Assembly: GCA_025786725.1 (NCBI GenBank)
Contig: JAHLTZ010000012.1
Location: 434,001 to 498,000, forward strand
Direction of reading: 5' to 3'
Source of the DNA: Syncephalis fuscata
Taxonomy: Eukaryota > Zoopagomycota > Zoopagomycetes > Zoopagales > Piptocephalidaceae
Length of the DNA: 64,000 nucleotides
The position numbers were made by a program, and so were the translations under genes. The notes beneath the pieces are model-generated. The model worked only from the letters and a program-made list of their open reading frames with translations. It was not told the DNA's origin and ran no database searches. Position 1 is the first letter of the stretch; each line of letters opens with the position of its first letter. Of this stretch, positions 52,290 through 64,000 are shown in pieces.

Positions 52290-52510
52290 GTATTTTTATG
52301 TACAATGTCATTCGTGTAGTTGGACTAATATTTGTTCTAGTGAACACGATGATAGGTGGTGAATTTAATCAATGATCAAATTACTTAATTATATTGTTTT
52401 GTTTTGGTGGTTAAATGGCTATATTGAATAATATTTACTTTAGTGAACTAAATATTTATTCTATTGAACATGTTAGTGGATGGTGAATGGCATTAGTTAA
52501 TAAAATATAA
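52290..52510. repeat. diverged relative of the fold-back element arm
   Basis: Words in the order of the 17.7-17.95 kb arm recur in altered form: CATTCGTGTAGTTGGAC, TTTGTTCTAGTGAACA, GGTGGTGAATTT, TTTGGTGGTTAAATGG, TATTGAACATG, GGATGGTGAATGGCAT. A fainter version is at about 57260-57400. Confidence 0.4.
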
Positions 52511-52749
52511 TACAATGAATACTTTACAGTAACAACAATATATATATATTAGCATCGTTATTCATATAATTTATTTATATATTGCTTATACTATTATAAT
52601 AAACTATAATATTTATCAATCTAATACTATTTACCGCTTATTACAATCATATATTAGCACATAGACTAGTATATAGCATACAGCGTCATAACTTTTGGCA
52701 ATTACTAATTTAAAATAGCATACATCCCATATACTGCCAAAACTGCTAT

Positions 52750-53290
52750 ATGGTTTAATTTGTCATAAATCGCCACTGCAAATCGCATTAGCAACAGCTT
52801 GTACAGCTTCAATAATAGCAAATTGCACTGTCACTATTGAGATTGCGAAGTTGTTAGCAGATGACCTGTGATGGTGATTTATAGTAAAAATGAAGTATAC
52901 AACGAAATATCGACAACATATACTCAAAACAACATAGAACAAAGCCAAAAATGCACTTAATATGCTAACAAAGGTACCAATACTAATGATCGGAGTAATA
53001 AAGGTCAGATTACAAAAGAGCAATGCAAGGACATAGTGTAGAAGGTGTTTTTACATAACTATTAGTTGGTCAACTACTGACACCATCTAATTGGTATATA
53101 TGGAGTGTACAAGTATATGCTATGGATATATGCTATCAAGTGTGAAGAAAGAGAAAGGAAAGCGTGATGGCGTAGATTGTGAGATGTGAGCCTGTCAGTC
53201 AATATTTATAAACAGTTGAGTTTAATTTAGTAATGAATAGAGTGTAAATAATAAAAGTCAATCTACCCAACATGTCGGTACATCATAGAA
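52750..53290 (-). pseudogene. copy 1 of small membrane-protein locus, stop at codon 2
   Basis: Same upstream block and frame as copy 2 (57.7 kb), but the second codon is TAA (53053-53051) where copy 2 has TAC. The frame is otherwise open to 52763 and reads HYVLALLFCNLTFITPIISI, FVSILSAFLALFYVVLSICC, then VQFAIIEAVQAVANAICSGD. It is one base longer than copy 2 in the middle, so its C-terminal part differs. Confidence 0.55.
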
Positions 53291-53898
53291 CAGATTAATA
53301 GTAAATAAATAAATGCATTAATAAATAATATTATAAATCGTTTACTATTTAAAATTTGTTACCATGATGTAATGTTTATAGATCAGTACACTTAAAGACA
53401 CGGCAACCAACTTTATCATATAAATGGAAAATAAGTTTGCTATACTTTAGAAAATAAAGTGGTAAATCACTCGCATAATAAACCAAAAAAGATGGTTTGC
53501 TTATTACATTAGTAAGCTTATGGTATATAAAACGAATCAGCAGGCTGTGAAAATGCACATGTTGTCAGTTAAATGTGTTTAAACAAAACAGCTAGTCTCA
53601 ATTGTGCAGATAGTTGATAGCTTGGTTTGAATTTTGTCTGCTGCTTTGTTATCTGTATTGACAACTGTTATATTCACGATCAATTTGTAATGATTAAACT
53701 ATTATGCAATTTGTTAAGCTTTAGTTAGTTTGTGTTGCTGTACATTCTTAGTACACTACAATTTAAAACATAAAGTGCCTAATAAATGAATAGCCAATGT
53801 AGTATATTATAAAATATAACTTGGTTTAATGTTATATTGAATATATACAAATTGCATTCAGAATAAAATATATAGATACAATATATCGAAGCATCAGA

Positions 53899-54879
53899 TT
53901 ATTTAGTTTGCAGTGGCGATTTGCGACAAGTGAAGAATATGGTAAGTCTTGGGACGATATGCAGAGTGGTTTCCATTCCCCATATTTTGGCAGTGTCTAA
54001 TCAATATGGTTGCAACAGTAATCCTATAAACAGTTTAGCTATGTATATTCAGTCAACCACTAGTACTTACCAATCAGCACTAAAAAGCATATCACGGTTA
54101 GCACTGCCAACGCAGCTAATTATAGCAATGCAGCAAGTAAGATTAATTGCTAAGGCCAAACATATTGTTTGTATTCCATCTTGTGCTAGTCGCTTCCATG
54201 CATCAGATCCAAACATATAATATTGTTTTAGAGCAATACGGCAAAAGACAGCTGAAAAAAACACGTTGATTGGCATATTTGCTCCAATCCAGTACCAAAG
54301 AAGCATAGGTGGATAATATAATTTGCAACCTACTTTGGCTTCTAAAGTAACAAAAGAATAGCGTACCAAGATAAAAGCAAAACCTAATTGAGGTAATATA
54401 AAAATAATGCCGATATAAGTGATCCATTTCTTTTGGTAAAGAACCAGATTGACTTTTAAAAGAAGAATTGTACTGTTAAAAATTACTCCTAATGTAATAA
54501 GGAATCCGGACCACCATGCCATTATTCTACAATTAAAGCCATAGCCTGCAAGCAACAGTATAGGCACTATACTATACATAATACCATTAATAGCAAGCAT
54601 TAAGCAGCACCATGAAAATATGCTATATGGCCGTGATAGGACCATTTTGATTGCTACAATAGTATTGTATAAAAAAATAAAAAACATTATAGCACAAAAT
54701 ACAAGTTGAATTTGTATGCTCGTTAAACGGAGACGCTGCTCGTCGATATGACCTGTAGCTTCCATCAAGAAATCAGGCACACTCATTTCGCCAAGCGGAT
54801 GAAGATCGATGCCCCATTTCTTTGCAGCATTATGTCTCCACTCGGTTTGCGTTGGATCGGTATTGTTAATAAACGGCAT
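53899..54879 (-). CDS. orphan multi-pass (about 7 TM) membrane protein
   Basis: Two exons. ATG 54879 opens MPFINNTDPTQTEWRHNAAK, then WGIDLHPLGEMSVPDFLMEA as an extracellular or lumenal start. Hydrophobic segments follow: IQIQLVFCAIMFFIFLYNTI, CCLMLAINGIMYSIVPILLL, FLITLGVIFNSTILLLKVNL, WITYIGIIFILPQLGFAFIL, LLWYWIGANMPINVFFSAVF and TICLALAINLTCCIAIISCV. The last exon continues DTAKIWGMETTLHIVPRLTI, FFTCRKSPLQTK, TAA 53901-53899. The layout is GPCR-like but I see no family signature. An in-frame upstream ATG at 54978 would add 33 residues with no obvious signal. Low GC like its surroundings. Confidence 0.7.
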
Positions 54880-54979
54880 TTTAACTTTGTAATAATAACA
54901 GTAGTATGTATAGATAACTAGGTAATAGAAGTGCAGGCACGTAATGTTGGATGGTTTGCAAGGAGATATTCGGGGCAAA

Positions 54980-57600
54980 GGCCATTACTAGTTTTGCTAT
55001 TCATGCATAGTAGCTGATGCGGTACACGGGCATTCAACCATGTATGTACGCGACATCAACTGCAGTATTATGCATTATCCAGAAATGACAGCAATTGCAA
55101 GTTGAATAATGATAATAGCTGATAAAACATTAAACTTGAAAACAACATTGTGCCACAGCAACATTACAATATTAGTTCCGACAGGTAATATATAGAGAAA
55201 CCATTAAACTATTGTAAGATTCTAGATTCAACAACAGCACACCAAGGACATACATTTAGCCAAATTATGCAGCTTAGGCCAGCTATGCATTGTTTTATTT
55301 TTCACAGTAGGCTAATGATTGGACCAGCTTGCTTGAGTTCTTAACTAATGATAGGTGATTTCTATGCTTAAACATCTGCATGTATTTAGCATGGATGTGG
55401 CTAGGAAAACTACGGAAAACCCACGTATTATTACTGAAACACATTTACTTTATTAAGATCATTCAAATTAATGCAAATAAACAAGTGTTATACTATTGTG
55501 TATTCTAACTCTTATTCTACAGCATTGGAACAAAGCAAGAGTGAAGCTTATAACCATGTCAACAATGCCGGCTATTTATTATACTGCATATTAGATATAG
55601 ACATTTTAGCAATATCAATTGTTCAACGCGATTGTTATGAATTATATACTGCAGTTGATGCTTTTGCTGTATACCCAAGGCAAATGGTACTAAATTATAG
55701 CCTAGCAGATTTTTACATGCGTTCATTGCACCCAAATCCATTTTTGTTAATAAACTTTAAAAGAATGTAGCTACTGTAAATGATATAGTATACCAATATT
55801 TGCTTTGCTTTATAATCATGTTAACCTGCAGTGCTTATATATATTATTGGCATTGCTTCAAATCAATATCGCATAAATGCACATTTTAATATCATTATTA
55901 GCCATCAGAATTTAATCCAAAATGCAATGTATACTCTATTTATGGTGCAGTGATTGATTTAGACTTTCACGTTAACGCATTAGCTGTTTGTGATTTTAAA
56001 GTTGGCCTTATGACTTATTAGACGTGGTTTTTCTTGTTGCATTTATATCCAATCCACAGTCAATATTCATATAACACGCAATGGCTGATTAAACGCATGG
56101 CCACAGTTTAGTTTAGTCGGTGCTAATAATCTTACAGGATTAATTTTTAATCGTTTAAAATATCATTACAATCGAGTATAGATTCAATCATTCTTCAAGA
56201 TATTTGCTTGTATTAATGTGCACCTATTTAGCCTACTACTGTCATGAGCGTATAGCGAGTATTATGTACATGTTACTATGTATTTCATTGTAATTGTGAT
56301 ATATACAACAAATTTGAGATAATAGATTAACAGCGACATAAAACAATTGAGAACTTGTCTCTACCCACTTGAAGAAATGCACGTATTTAATTTCCTTACA
56401 TAAATCGCTGACGACATTGCTAAGCAGCGTCTTTGGCCAGTTGACATGCAAGTTCAGCATGTAACGTTTGCTATCGCATCTTTTATATTTGGACGCAATA
56501 TTGTTATTGTCAGCAGAATATTCATATCACGACTTCATAACATGGCATCTTGGCGCTGTTTTGTTCCTTCTACTTTGGACATTACAACTAGTCTGATGAT
56601 TATATTCATGTACTTGATTTTTTTATATCTGTCAATTATGACATGGATTTCTCTATTTAGTATGTCATTTACAATGACTGGCAACAACATAATACTGCTT
56701 CAAAAGATGTATTTAGCGCTTTGCCGACAAAGATAGGTGCAGTATATTTTGTCATATTGCTTTAAATCAATATCATTTATTTGGATTAGAGGTATGGAAG
56801 AACTGGCAGGCAAGGGAATACAAACAATGTGCGATATTATTTGCTCTATTTTTATCATTACATACTTGACTGCAATCAATAGTGACTTATTTCTAACGTA
56901 GATTGGTAAGTAGTGTCGAATAACCAGCTAAACTGGATTAGCATATGTTTAGAATAGTTATGACGACAGTATTGGTCAACCATTGCCAAAATATGGGCAA
57001 AAACGTTAGTTTGGCACACCAACCAGAAAGCAGCCATGTGTTTAAGCTGTCTTAAACTGCCACTGCAAGATGTATAAATTATTAATAAGATGTATTTTAT
57101 TATTGTATTCCAATAAGCCACTATGCTAAATAAAAGTTACCATAAAGTTATTTATTTTATTAGCCAATTAACTATATATGCGTCGTTTACCATCTTGGTA
57201 TACCCTTAAAAGTTCATGATACTTGTTACAACTCATTAAGTTAAACAAATGTATCATTTAGTATGATTTGGGATTAAATGGCTAAAATTATAACATTTGC
57301 AAGATTAAACTGCCATTCGTTCTATTGAACATGAACTGGATAATGAGTAATATTAATGAATAAAATAATTATATTATAGATTTATTATCCAGTTGCATAT
57401 AGCGTTCTCATCATATACCTCAAATTATATACTGTTCCATCGGTGGAGAGTTAACAGCACATATAGCCATCGTAATCATCGTGTTGGTGGCTGTGCACGT
57501 ACAATAGCAATAGTAGTATATTGTATTACTACTGTTGTATGCGTACAGTATCTGTAAATGATCATTGTAATGACTATATGCTGTCAAAGTCATTGTATGC
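54980..57600. other. AT-rich repeat-poor intergenic region with short open frames
   Basis: Open frames at 55471-55770 (+), 56446-56736 (+) and 56876-57121 (-) have no introns, no shared motifs and no recognisable family. I see no supportable gene. Confidence 0.35.
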
Positions 57601-57616
57601 TTTGTTTTGTTATAGA

Positions 57617-58017
57617 TTGCCGCTGCAGATCGTATTAACAACAGCTTGTACAGTTTCAATAATAGCAAATTGCACTGCCACTATGGAGATTGCAAATGTT
57701 AGCAGATGACCTGCAATGGTGATCTATAGTAAAAATGAAGCATACAACAAATATCGACAACATATAATTAGAACAACATACAACAAAGTAAAGAATGCAC
57801 TTAATATGCTAACAAAGGTACCAATACTAATGATCGGAGTAATAAAGGTCAGATTACAAAAGAGCAACGCAAGTACATAGCGTAGAAGGTGTTTGTACAT
57901 AACTAGTAGTCAGTCAACTACTGACACCATCTAATTGGTATATATAGTATGTACAAGTATATGCAATGGATATATGCTGTCAAGTGTAAAGAAAAGAAAG
58001 GAAATGTGATGACGTAA
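57617..58017 (-). repeat. about 400-bp direct repeat of 52780-53200
   Basis: Both contain AACAACAGCTTGTACAG or a close variant, AATAGCAAATTGCACTG, ATGCTAACAAAGGTACCAAT, ATGATCGGAGTAATAAAGGT and ACTACTGACACCATCTAATT in the same order. This unit includes copy 2 and its promoter. Confidence 0.8.
57724..57900 (-). CDS. copy 2 of small membrane-protein locus, 58-residue open frame
   Basis: A complete short frame: MYKHLLRYVLALLFCNLTFI, then TPIISIGTFVSILSAFFTLL, YVVLIICCRYLLYASFLL, TAG at 57726-57724. It has a signal-anchor-like start and two hydrophobic stretches, and a TATATATA box at 57939-57946, about 40 bp before the ATG. Upstream 200 bp and the frame are shared with copies at 52.8 kb (direct) and 38.1 kb (inverted). 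This is the only copy with both start and open frame. Function unknown; it could be an expressed micro-protein or the last of a decaying family. Confidence 0.4.
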   Translation of the reverse strand: MYKHLLRYVLALLFCNLTFITPIISIGTFVSILSAFFTLLYVVLIICCRYLLYASFLL

Positions 58018-58328
58018 TTGTACCTTATGTTGTTAATATATATAATTTTATAATAGTGATGTCATCTAACACTAAAACTGCTCTTATAGAACGAGTTGTC
58101 AATAAATAGTCAATATACTAAAAGAATTAAATATAATATAATAAAAGCCATTCTATCACCAAAATACGTAACTACATAAAGCATGTTATTCACTACCGAA
58201 TATCTTAGTCATTTTATTATAACAATATGGCCATAGCATCAGAATACTAGTCGTATAAAGCCCATTTATTTTTATATAGCTTTTTAAACACTTTATTATA
58301 TTAATTATAGACTACATTGACTATAGAA

Positions 58329-58720
58329 TTATTGATATTCACGCTTTAAATGCCACCATCCCGTCTTACTATGATCATCTCTTTCAAAATCGGCAATTTC
58401 TTTCAATAATTTACGAAAGATAAGCGATTCGCCTTGCTTGATTTTATCCTGAAAAGCGGCCACTAACTGTTGACTTTGGGCACGTCCATTCTGACGAACC
58501 AGGTACTGCTGCAGTTCTTTCATTAGCCCAGATAGTTCTTGTTTCTTGTTTTCAGAAACATTATTCTGCCGTAGATTATTAAGTAATGCGCTTGAAGATG
58601 GCCCAGCATTTCCACGCTTGCCCTTTATCTATTGAGCTATTAATTAATTAATCTATTATTATTATTATTATTAACTTACTGTGACACCAAATCGTTTTAC
58701 TAAACATCAATTATTATTGG

Positions 58721-58751
<31 letters not shown>

Positions 58752-61700
58752 AGCTAACGCACCTTTTTCTTCACCTGCTTCTTTTAATGCTGCCGCTGCA
58801 TGAGATGCAATCAGTGCCGCTAATAGATTGATTCATTAGTTGACTTTATATAAACATACAAATAGCTGCTTTACCTTCTTTTTCAATTAAAGAGGCCTCT
58901 TGATTATTTGCATCGGCAATTGTATCATGTTTAATAATACTCTTAACACCACTCATCGAAAATAATTGTTGAAGTAATTCATCTTCGGCTGATTGATTGT
59001 CAGGTGCTGTCCCAAAACCTGGTGTACTATAGCAATGGATTATTAGTCATTTAATTAATTATATTTAATAAACTTACTATTCTGATATACCTTGAATATC
59101 AGATATGGCTAATTGTGTTAATGAAGATGTTGGCGGTGTATCTGCTGCTTCATTCGCTTCACCATAATTATTGGCATCCTCGCTATTTTCTTCTTCAGTT
59201 GCTGCCTCATTATCTTTTGTTGCAGCCTTGTTATTCTTATTTTTGTGCCATTGCGGTGGTAGTACAGCAGCGCCTTCAAATAATTCACCTGTTTCTGTGG
59301 TGACTGCATCATCGGCACCTAGAGTAAATAGATCTTGTAGATCATGCATCTGTAACATCATTTAGCACTATTAATAATATCATTATAATCTAATTTACCT
59401 TAAAGAATCTTTGCTGTTTCGGATCATTGAGAATCTTACGCGATAAATAGTGTTTAAATATTTGTCGGTGATAAATCTTCTCTTCTATGGTACCGGCTGT
59501 AATAAGCCGATAAATTGCTACATCTCGCTTCTGTCCTAATCGCCAGGCACGTTCTCTTGCTTGAACATCCGTTGAAGGATTCTAGTCAGTTATAATCAAG
59601 TTAATAGATTACAAGCAAGCGTTTAAATAATTTACCCAATCTGGATCAAATATCACTACACGATCGGCACCACTAAATTAATGCCTAATCCGCCGACTTT
59701 TGTTGTTAATAGAAATAGGAATACATTGTCACTGTGATTGAATTCGTGAATAAGTGATGCTCTTGTTTGTATCGGTGTATTGCCATCCATGCGACGATAC
59801 TCATAGTCTATACATGTCATTTGTTACTATTATTATTATTATTATGGCTTATATACACTTACTCTTTTCTGATATTGTTTTCTCTAATATATCGAGCATT
59901 ATACGTGTTTGAGAAAATAGTAGAACACGATGACCTCGTGTTGCCATTGTTCTAATAGCATGACTAATACGCGCATCTTTCCTGATTTCTCCAATTGCCC
60001 GAATGTCTTATTCTATTTACATTCTATTAACCAATAATCTATATCCATCATTTATTAATTACCCGTGATGGACTCACATCAAGTAAGTCGGGGTGGTTAC
60101 ATATCTTCTTTAATATATCGATACCATAGAGTACACGTCTATCACCTCGCATAATACTATTCATGTCACTAGATCGCAAGAAAGCTTCATAAGCTTGCCG
60201 CTGTGAAGTCGTTAAACGACAAAGTACCACCTAAACACAGCAGCATTAATAAGCACCAAAGTGTTTATTTACACTTACATGTTCGGTTTTCTTTGGTAAA
60301 TCTTTAGCCACGGCCGCTTTTGTACGCTTCAATAAATATGGCTCAATAAGATCTCGTAAAATAGATGCACATTTATAGGCAATCTCTACTTGAAGACGAG
60401 ACGCATTGGCATATCCACCCATATTGATAGGCATGGCAAACTGACTATCAAATACATCAAGTGTCTATAAATCGATTAATATAGCTATTATGTAGCATAA
60501 TCAGTATAAACCTACACCAAGTCGACCAGGATAAATAAAATCAAACAAAGACCATAATTCAGTTAAATTATTCTGAATGGGCGTACCTGTAACAATAATA
60601 CGATGAGGTGTGTCTAATTGTTTACAGGCCAGTGTAATTTCTGCTTCAGGATTACGTATTTTATGACCTATAATAGCAATTATATTATTAAAATGTTATA
60701 GTTTTAATTAGCTAACTTCCTTACCTTCATCTAAAATGGCATAGTACCATTTTCTTCGTAGTAACGTTTTTCTAAATCGACGTAATCCTTCATAGGTGGC
60801 AAGTAGCACATGTCCTAATTAATAGATAAATACATTAACATACTGCATTTTAGCCATAATAAGCAACTTACCATGTTTAAATACACGTTCCACTAACTGT
60901 TCTGCTACCATCGACATACGCGTAGTCGCTGACGATGATGATGCCGATGCAGGCGATGTATTATAAAAAGTATTGTGTCGTTTCGATGTCTCGTCCATTT
61001 CTATTGTGTGCATAGCACTACCACTTGAATGAAGGACGAGTGTACGCATTGGTGGCCACCATCGATTAAACTCACTAACCCATTGATCAAGCATGGTGGC
61101 TGGACATAGTATAGTACAGGTCCTTTCCATTGATTTGAATATAAAAGAGATACTAGAAATGCAATAATTTGTACTGTTTTACCTAGACCCTTTATATAAT
61201 ATATAATATATATATATAATACTATTAATATTCTATTAATTCATGTTATTTATTAATTACTAACCATTTCATCACCAAGTATACCACCCGTCTCTTGTTG
61301 ATGCAATTTCCATAACCATTGTAAACCTATAATTACACACACACACATATATATATATCAATTGATATATTATAGTAACACGATTATTATAACTTACAAA
61401 TACGTTGATATTCAAATAAACTTGTATAAATTTCTCCTGGTAGCCATAATTCTTGACTAATTTGTGATTCACCAAATAATGGATGTGGTAAATACATTTC
61501 TTTAATAGTTCAACATCAATGGTCTTTAACGGATCATTTGTATATCGATCTGGTATACGATATTTTCTACTATTTGCTTTGTTCTTTTGCTCGTTTATAT
61601 CTGATGTACACGTCTTTGCACGCTCCTTTTCTCGTAACACTTTTCGAGCCATGGCCCATGTTTCAAAGCGTTGCTATAAATTATACATTTATTAGAATAA

Positions 61701-61954
61701 AGATACACGTACACGCATGCTCGTATCCATCCCACCTCATAGTGCAATTCATCACCATCATCGGCTCGTTGCCGTTTCGACGACGATAACTGCTGACGAC
61801 GATTGCGCTGAAGATGCTGTTTTGACGTGCTTATCTTCTTTTTTCCAATAGGTTCACTATCGTCTGTCCACTCAGTATCTTGGTCGTCAAAACTATCAAC
61901 ATCATTGCCGTCACTATTACTATTACTAGGACGAAATTCGTCTTCTGAACTCAT
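58329..61954 (-). CDS. RAD26: CSB/Rad26-type SNF2 helicase, two frame breaks
   Basis: Transcription-coupled repair ATPase that remodels RNA polymerase II stalled at lesions. It starts [20 protein letters not shown] at 61954 with an acidic N-terminus. SNF2 motifs in order: GILGDEMGLGKT (I), [20 protein letters not shown] (Ia), [20 protein letters not shown] (II, DEGH), [20 protein letters not shown] (III), [35 protein letters not shown] (IV), [11 protein letters not shown] (V) and [20 protein letters not shown] (VI). The CSB-specific [20 protein letters not shown] follows, and the end is [11 protein letters not shown]. About 14 short introns. Frame breaks near 61110-61115 ([12 protein letters not shown] expected) and 59939-59942 (restored in the duplicate at 51.5 kb). 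Downstream of TFB5 on the same strand. Confidence 0.93.
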
Positions 61955-62123
61955 TTTATAAAAAGAATAGCTAGAAAGAACATACAAATGCTTTATGTAT
62001 TAATAAACGTGGTTATATAGGTCGACCTGCTTTAAAAGAAGGGCATTTTCAAAATTCCTTTTAAAAGAAAGAAAATAAAAGAGTGTATGAGTCAGGGTGA
62101 ATACAGTTTATTGATACTGCCAC

Positions 62124-62470
62124 TTAAGCGCCCACCACGTCAAGTTGATAAGTATTTTCATCTAGAATGCGGTCCAGTTCGGCCGTACCATTTCAACACT
62201 GCTCGCATCGACAAATACGTGTGTCTCGTCCAGATCTTCAATAATAAATCGTCTACTCTCATTAATATGTAGAATGATCTGTTTAACAGTGGCGTCGCTA
62301 GTTATTTGTCGTCGTTGTCAAGAACAGTATAAACGCGTCATTACTAAGCAATACAGCCAACGGCCGTTATTCCTGCTTATTCTACTTACCATTGAATAAG
62401 TACACCTATATTAATATAAGTATATTTATAGTATTCTGTACTAATACGCACCTCGAATTGCTTTCACCAT
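62124..62470 (-). CDS. TFB5: TFB5/GTF2H5 (TTD-A), small TFIIH subunit, one frame break
   Basis: Smallest TFIIH core subunit, which stabilises the complex for nucleotide excision repair and transcription initiation. Three exons: 62470-62452 (19 nt), 62405-62390 (16 nt), 62297-62124. They read MVKAIRGVLIQC, DATVKQIILHINESRRFIIE, DLDETHVFVDASSVEMVR, then after a break ELDRILDENTYQLDVVGA with TAA 62126-62124. The family signature 'GVLI.CD..VKQ..L..NE...FII.DLD.THVF' is complete and the length is right (about 70 residues). The break is at 62181-62185, where GTACGGCCGAAC needs one more base. The two tiny first exons make this gene easy to miss. Confidence 0.9.
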
Positions 62471-62920
62471 ATTGTGTGTATATTTGTATTAATAATCCTT
62501 GTGACAATAAAGATATGGATGCAAAGTGTAATGCATTCCCGGTCCTTAATTCACTCGTTGGGGCAGTGTACAACCAGCCAATAAGGCTTTTTTACAGATA
62601 TCGCTGCTAATGACCCGTCTATCAGCAATAACTGTATATGACACGTGTTTCAATTTATTGTAAACTGCCATTTCCATTATCACGTCATGTTCGGTCCGTG
62701 GGAGAAGCGAGATGACCCAACGTAGACTTAAATATAAATGCATCGAACATATAAGACTTTTTGTCTACCCTCACCACCACCGCTACAGCCTCTTCTTTTT
62801 CTCGCTTCGGCTTTTAAGATCTCTGTCGTTGGACCTATTTCTTTGTCTTTCAACACCCGTTTACACCGTTTGTGTATTTGATTCGTATACGTGTGTGTGT
62901 TTATCTACGATCTATTAGCG
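62471..62920. promoter_or_regulatory. shared divergent promoter region of TFB5 and AHCY
   Basis: 450 bp with a CT/TTC-rich tract at 62770-62860 ahead of the AHCY start, a layout common for highly expressed fungal genes. The minus-strand frame at 62546-62743 is not supported as a gene. Confidence 0.45.

Positions 62921-64000
<1,080 letters not shown>

Noticed and set aside
55471-57121. Three open frames in the intergenic region
   Set aside because: No signature, no introns, composition like AT-rich spacer.
62546-62743. Minus-strand frame between TFB5 and AHCY
   Set aside because: No family, no continuation in frame, and it lies in a shared promoter region.

Overview
The window is nuclear DNA of a eukaryote, most likely an early-diverging (zygomycete-type) fungus. 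Protein genes are interrupted by many short introns, mostly 45-80 nt, with GTAAGT-like donors and TACTAAC-like branch sites. Intergenic DNA is AT-rich. The gene set fits a fungus: a Pho80-type cyclin, a CSC1/OSCA-type channel, a stand-alone homeobox factor, debranching enzyme, Misato, MOZART1 and a Caprin-like RGG protein. The placement rests on gene content and architecture; I could not run a search.

Layout, left to right. ArfGAP (-) and Elongin C (+) are divergent at 1-1576. A Gly/Tyr-rich secreted protein follows at 1966-2406. A coiled-coil gene (-) and a class I glutamine amidotransferase (+) are divergent at 2666-4595. An F-box protein (-) lies at 5758-7563 and MCM5 (+) at 8536-11768. 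A homeobox gene (+) sits at 15101-16958 behind 3.3 kb without recognisable genes. A 1.5-kb fold-back element with about 0.5-kb terminal inverted repeats occupies 17521-19008. Then comes a block of cell-cycle and spindle genes: Pho80/PCL cyclin (with a 1.6-kb intron), a SAAL1-like protein, CKS1, MOZART1 and Misato, at 19520-29909. A Caprin-like gene and glycogen debranching enzyme converge near 32.3 kb. A CSC1-type channel is at 46443-50678 and an orphan multi-pass membrane protein at 53899-54879. CSB/Rad26 and TFB5, both nucleotide-excision-repair genes, are adjacent at 58329-62470, and adenosylhomocysteinase runs off the right edge.

The most unusual object is on the minus strand at about 39.8-43.85 kb. 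A signal-peptide exon is followed by about 47 consecutive units. Each unit is a complete-looking short intron (GTAAGT...TTAATAG, mostly 78-79 nt) followed by exactly three bases. The three bases are the most variable and most GC-rich part of otherwise near-identical 81-82-bp repeats. Every intron is in phase 1, and joining the triplets gives an open reading frame of a small basic, Ser/Gly-rich secreted peptide with dibasic sites. I read it as a gene assembled from single-codon exons. Transcript data are needed to prove it.

A second, technical theme is that about 20 coding frames break where one base appears to be missing, often in short homopolymers. They hit conserved single-copy genes (Elongin C, Misato, GDB1, CSB, TFB5, cyclin and others), so I read them mainly as residual assembly deletions rather than pseudogenes. 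One of them can be compared with a duplicated fragment inside the window that retains the base.

Repeats: three diverged copies of a small membrane-protein locus (38.1, 52.8 and 57.7 kb), a 300-bp duplicated CSB fragment at 51.5 kb, and faint relatives of the fold-back element. No rRNA, tRNA or CRISPR array was recognised.
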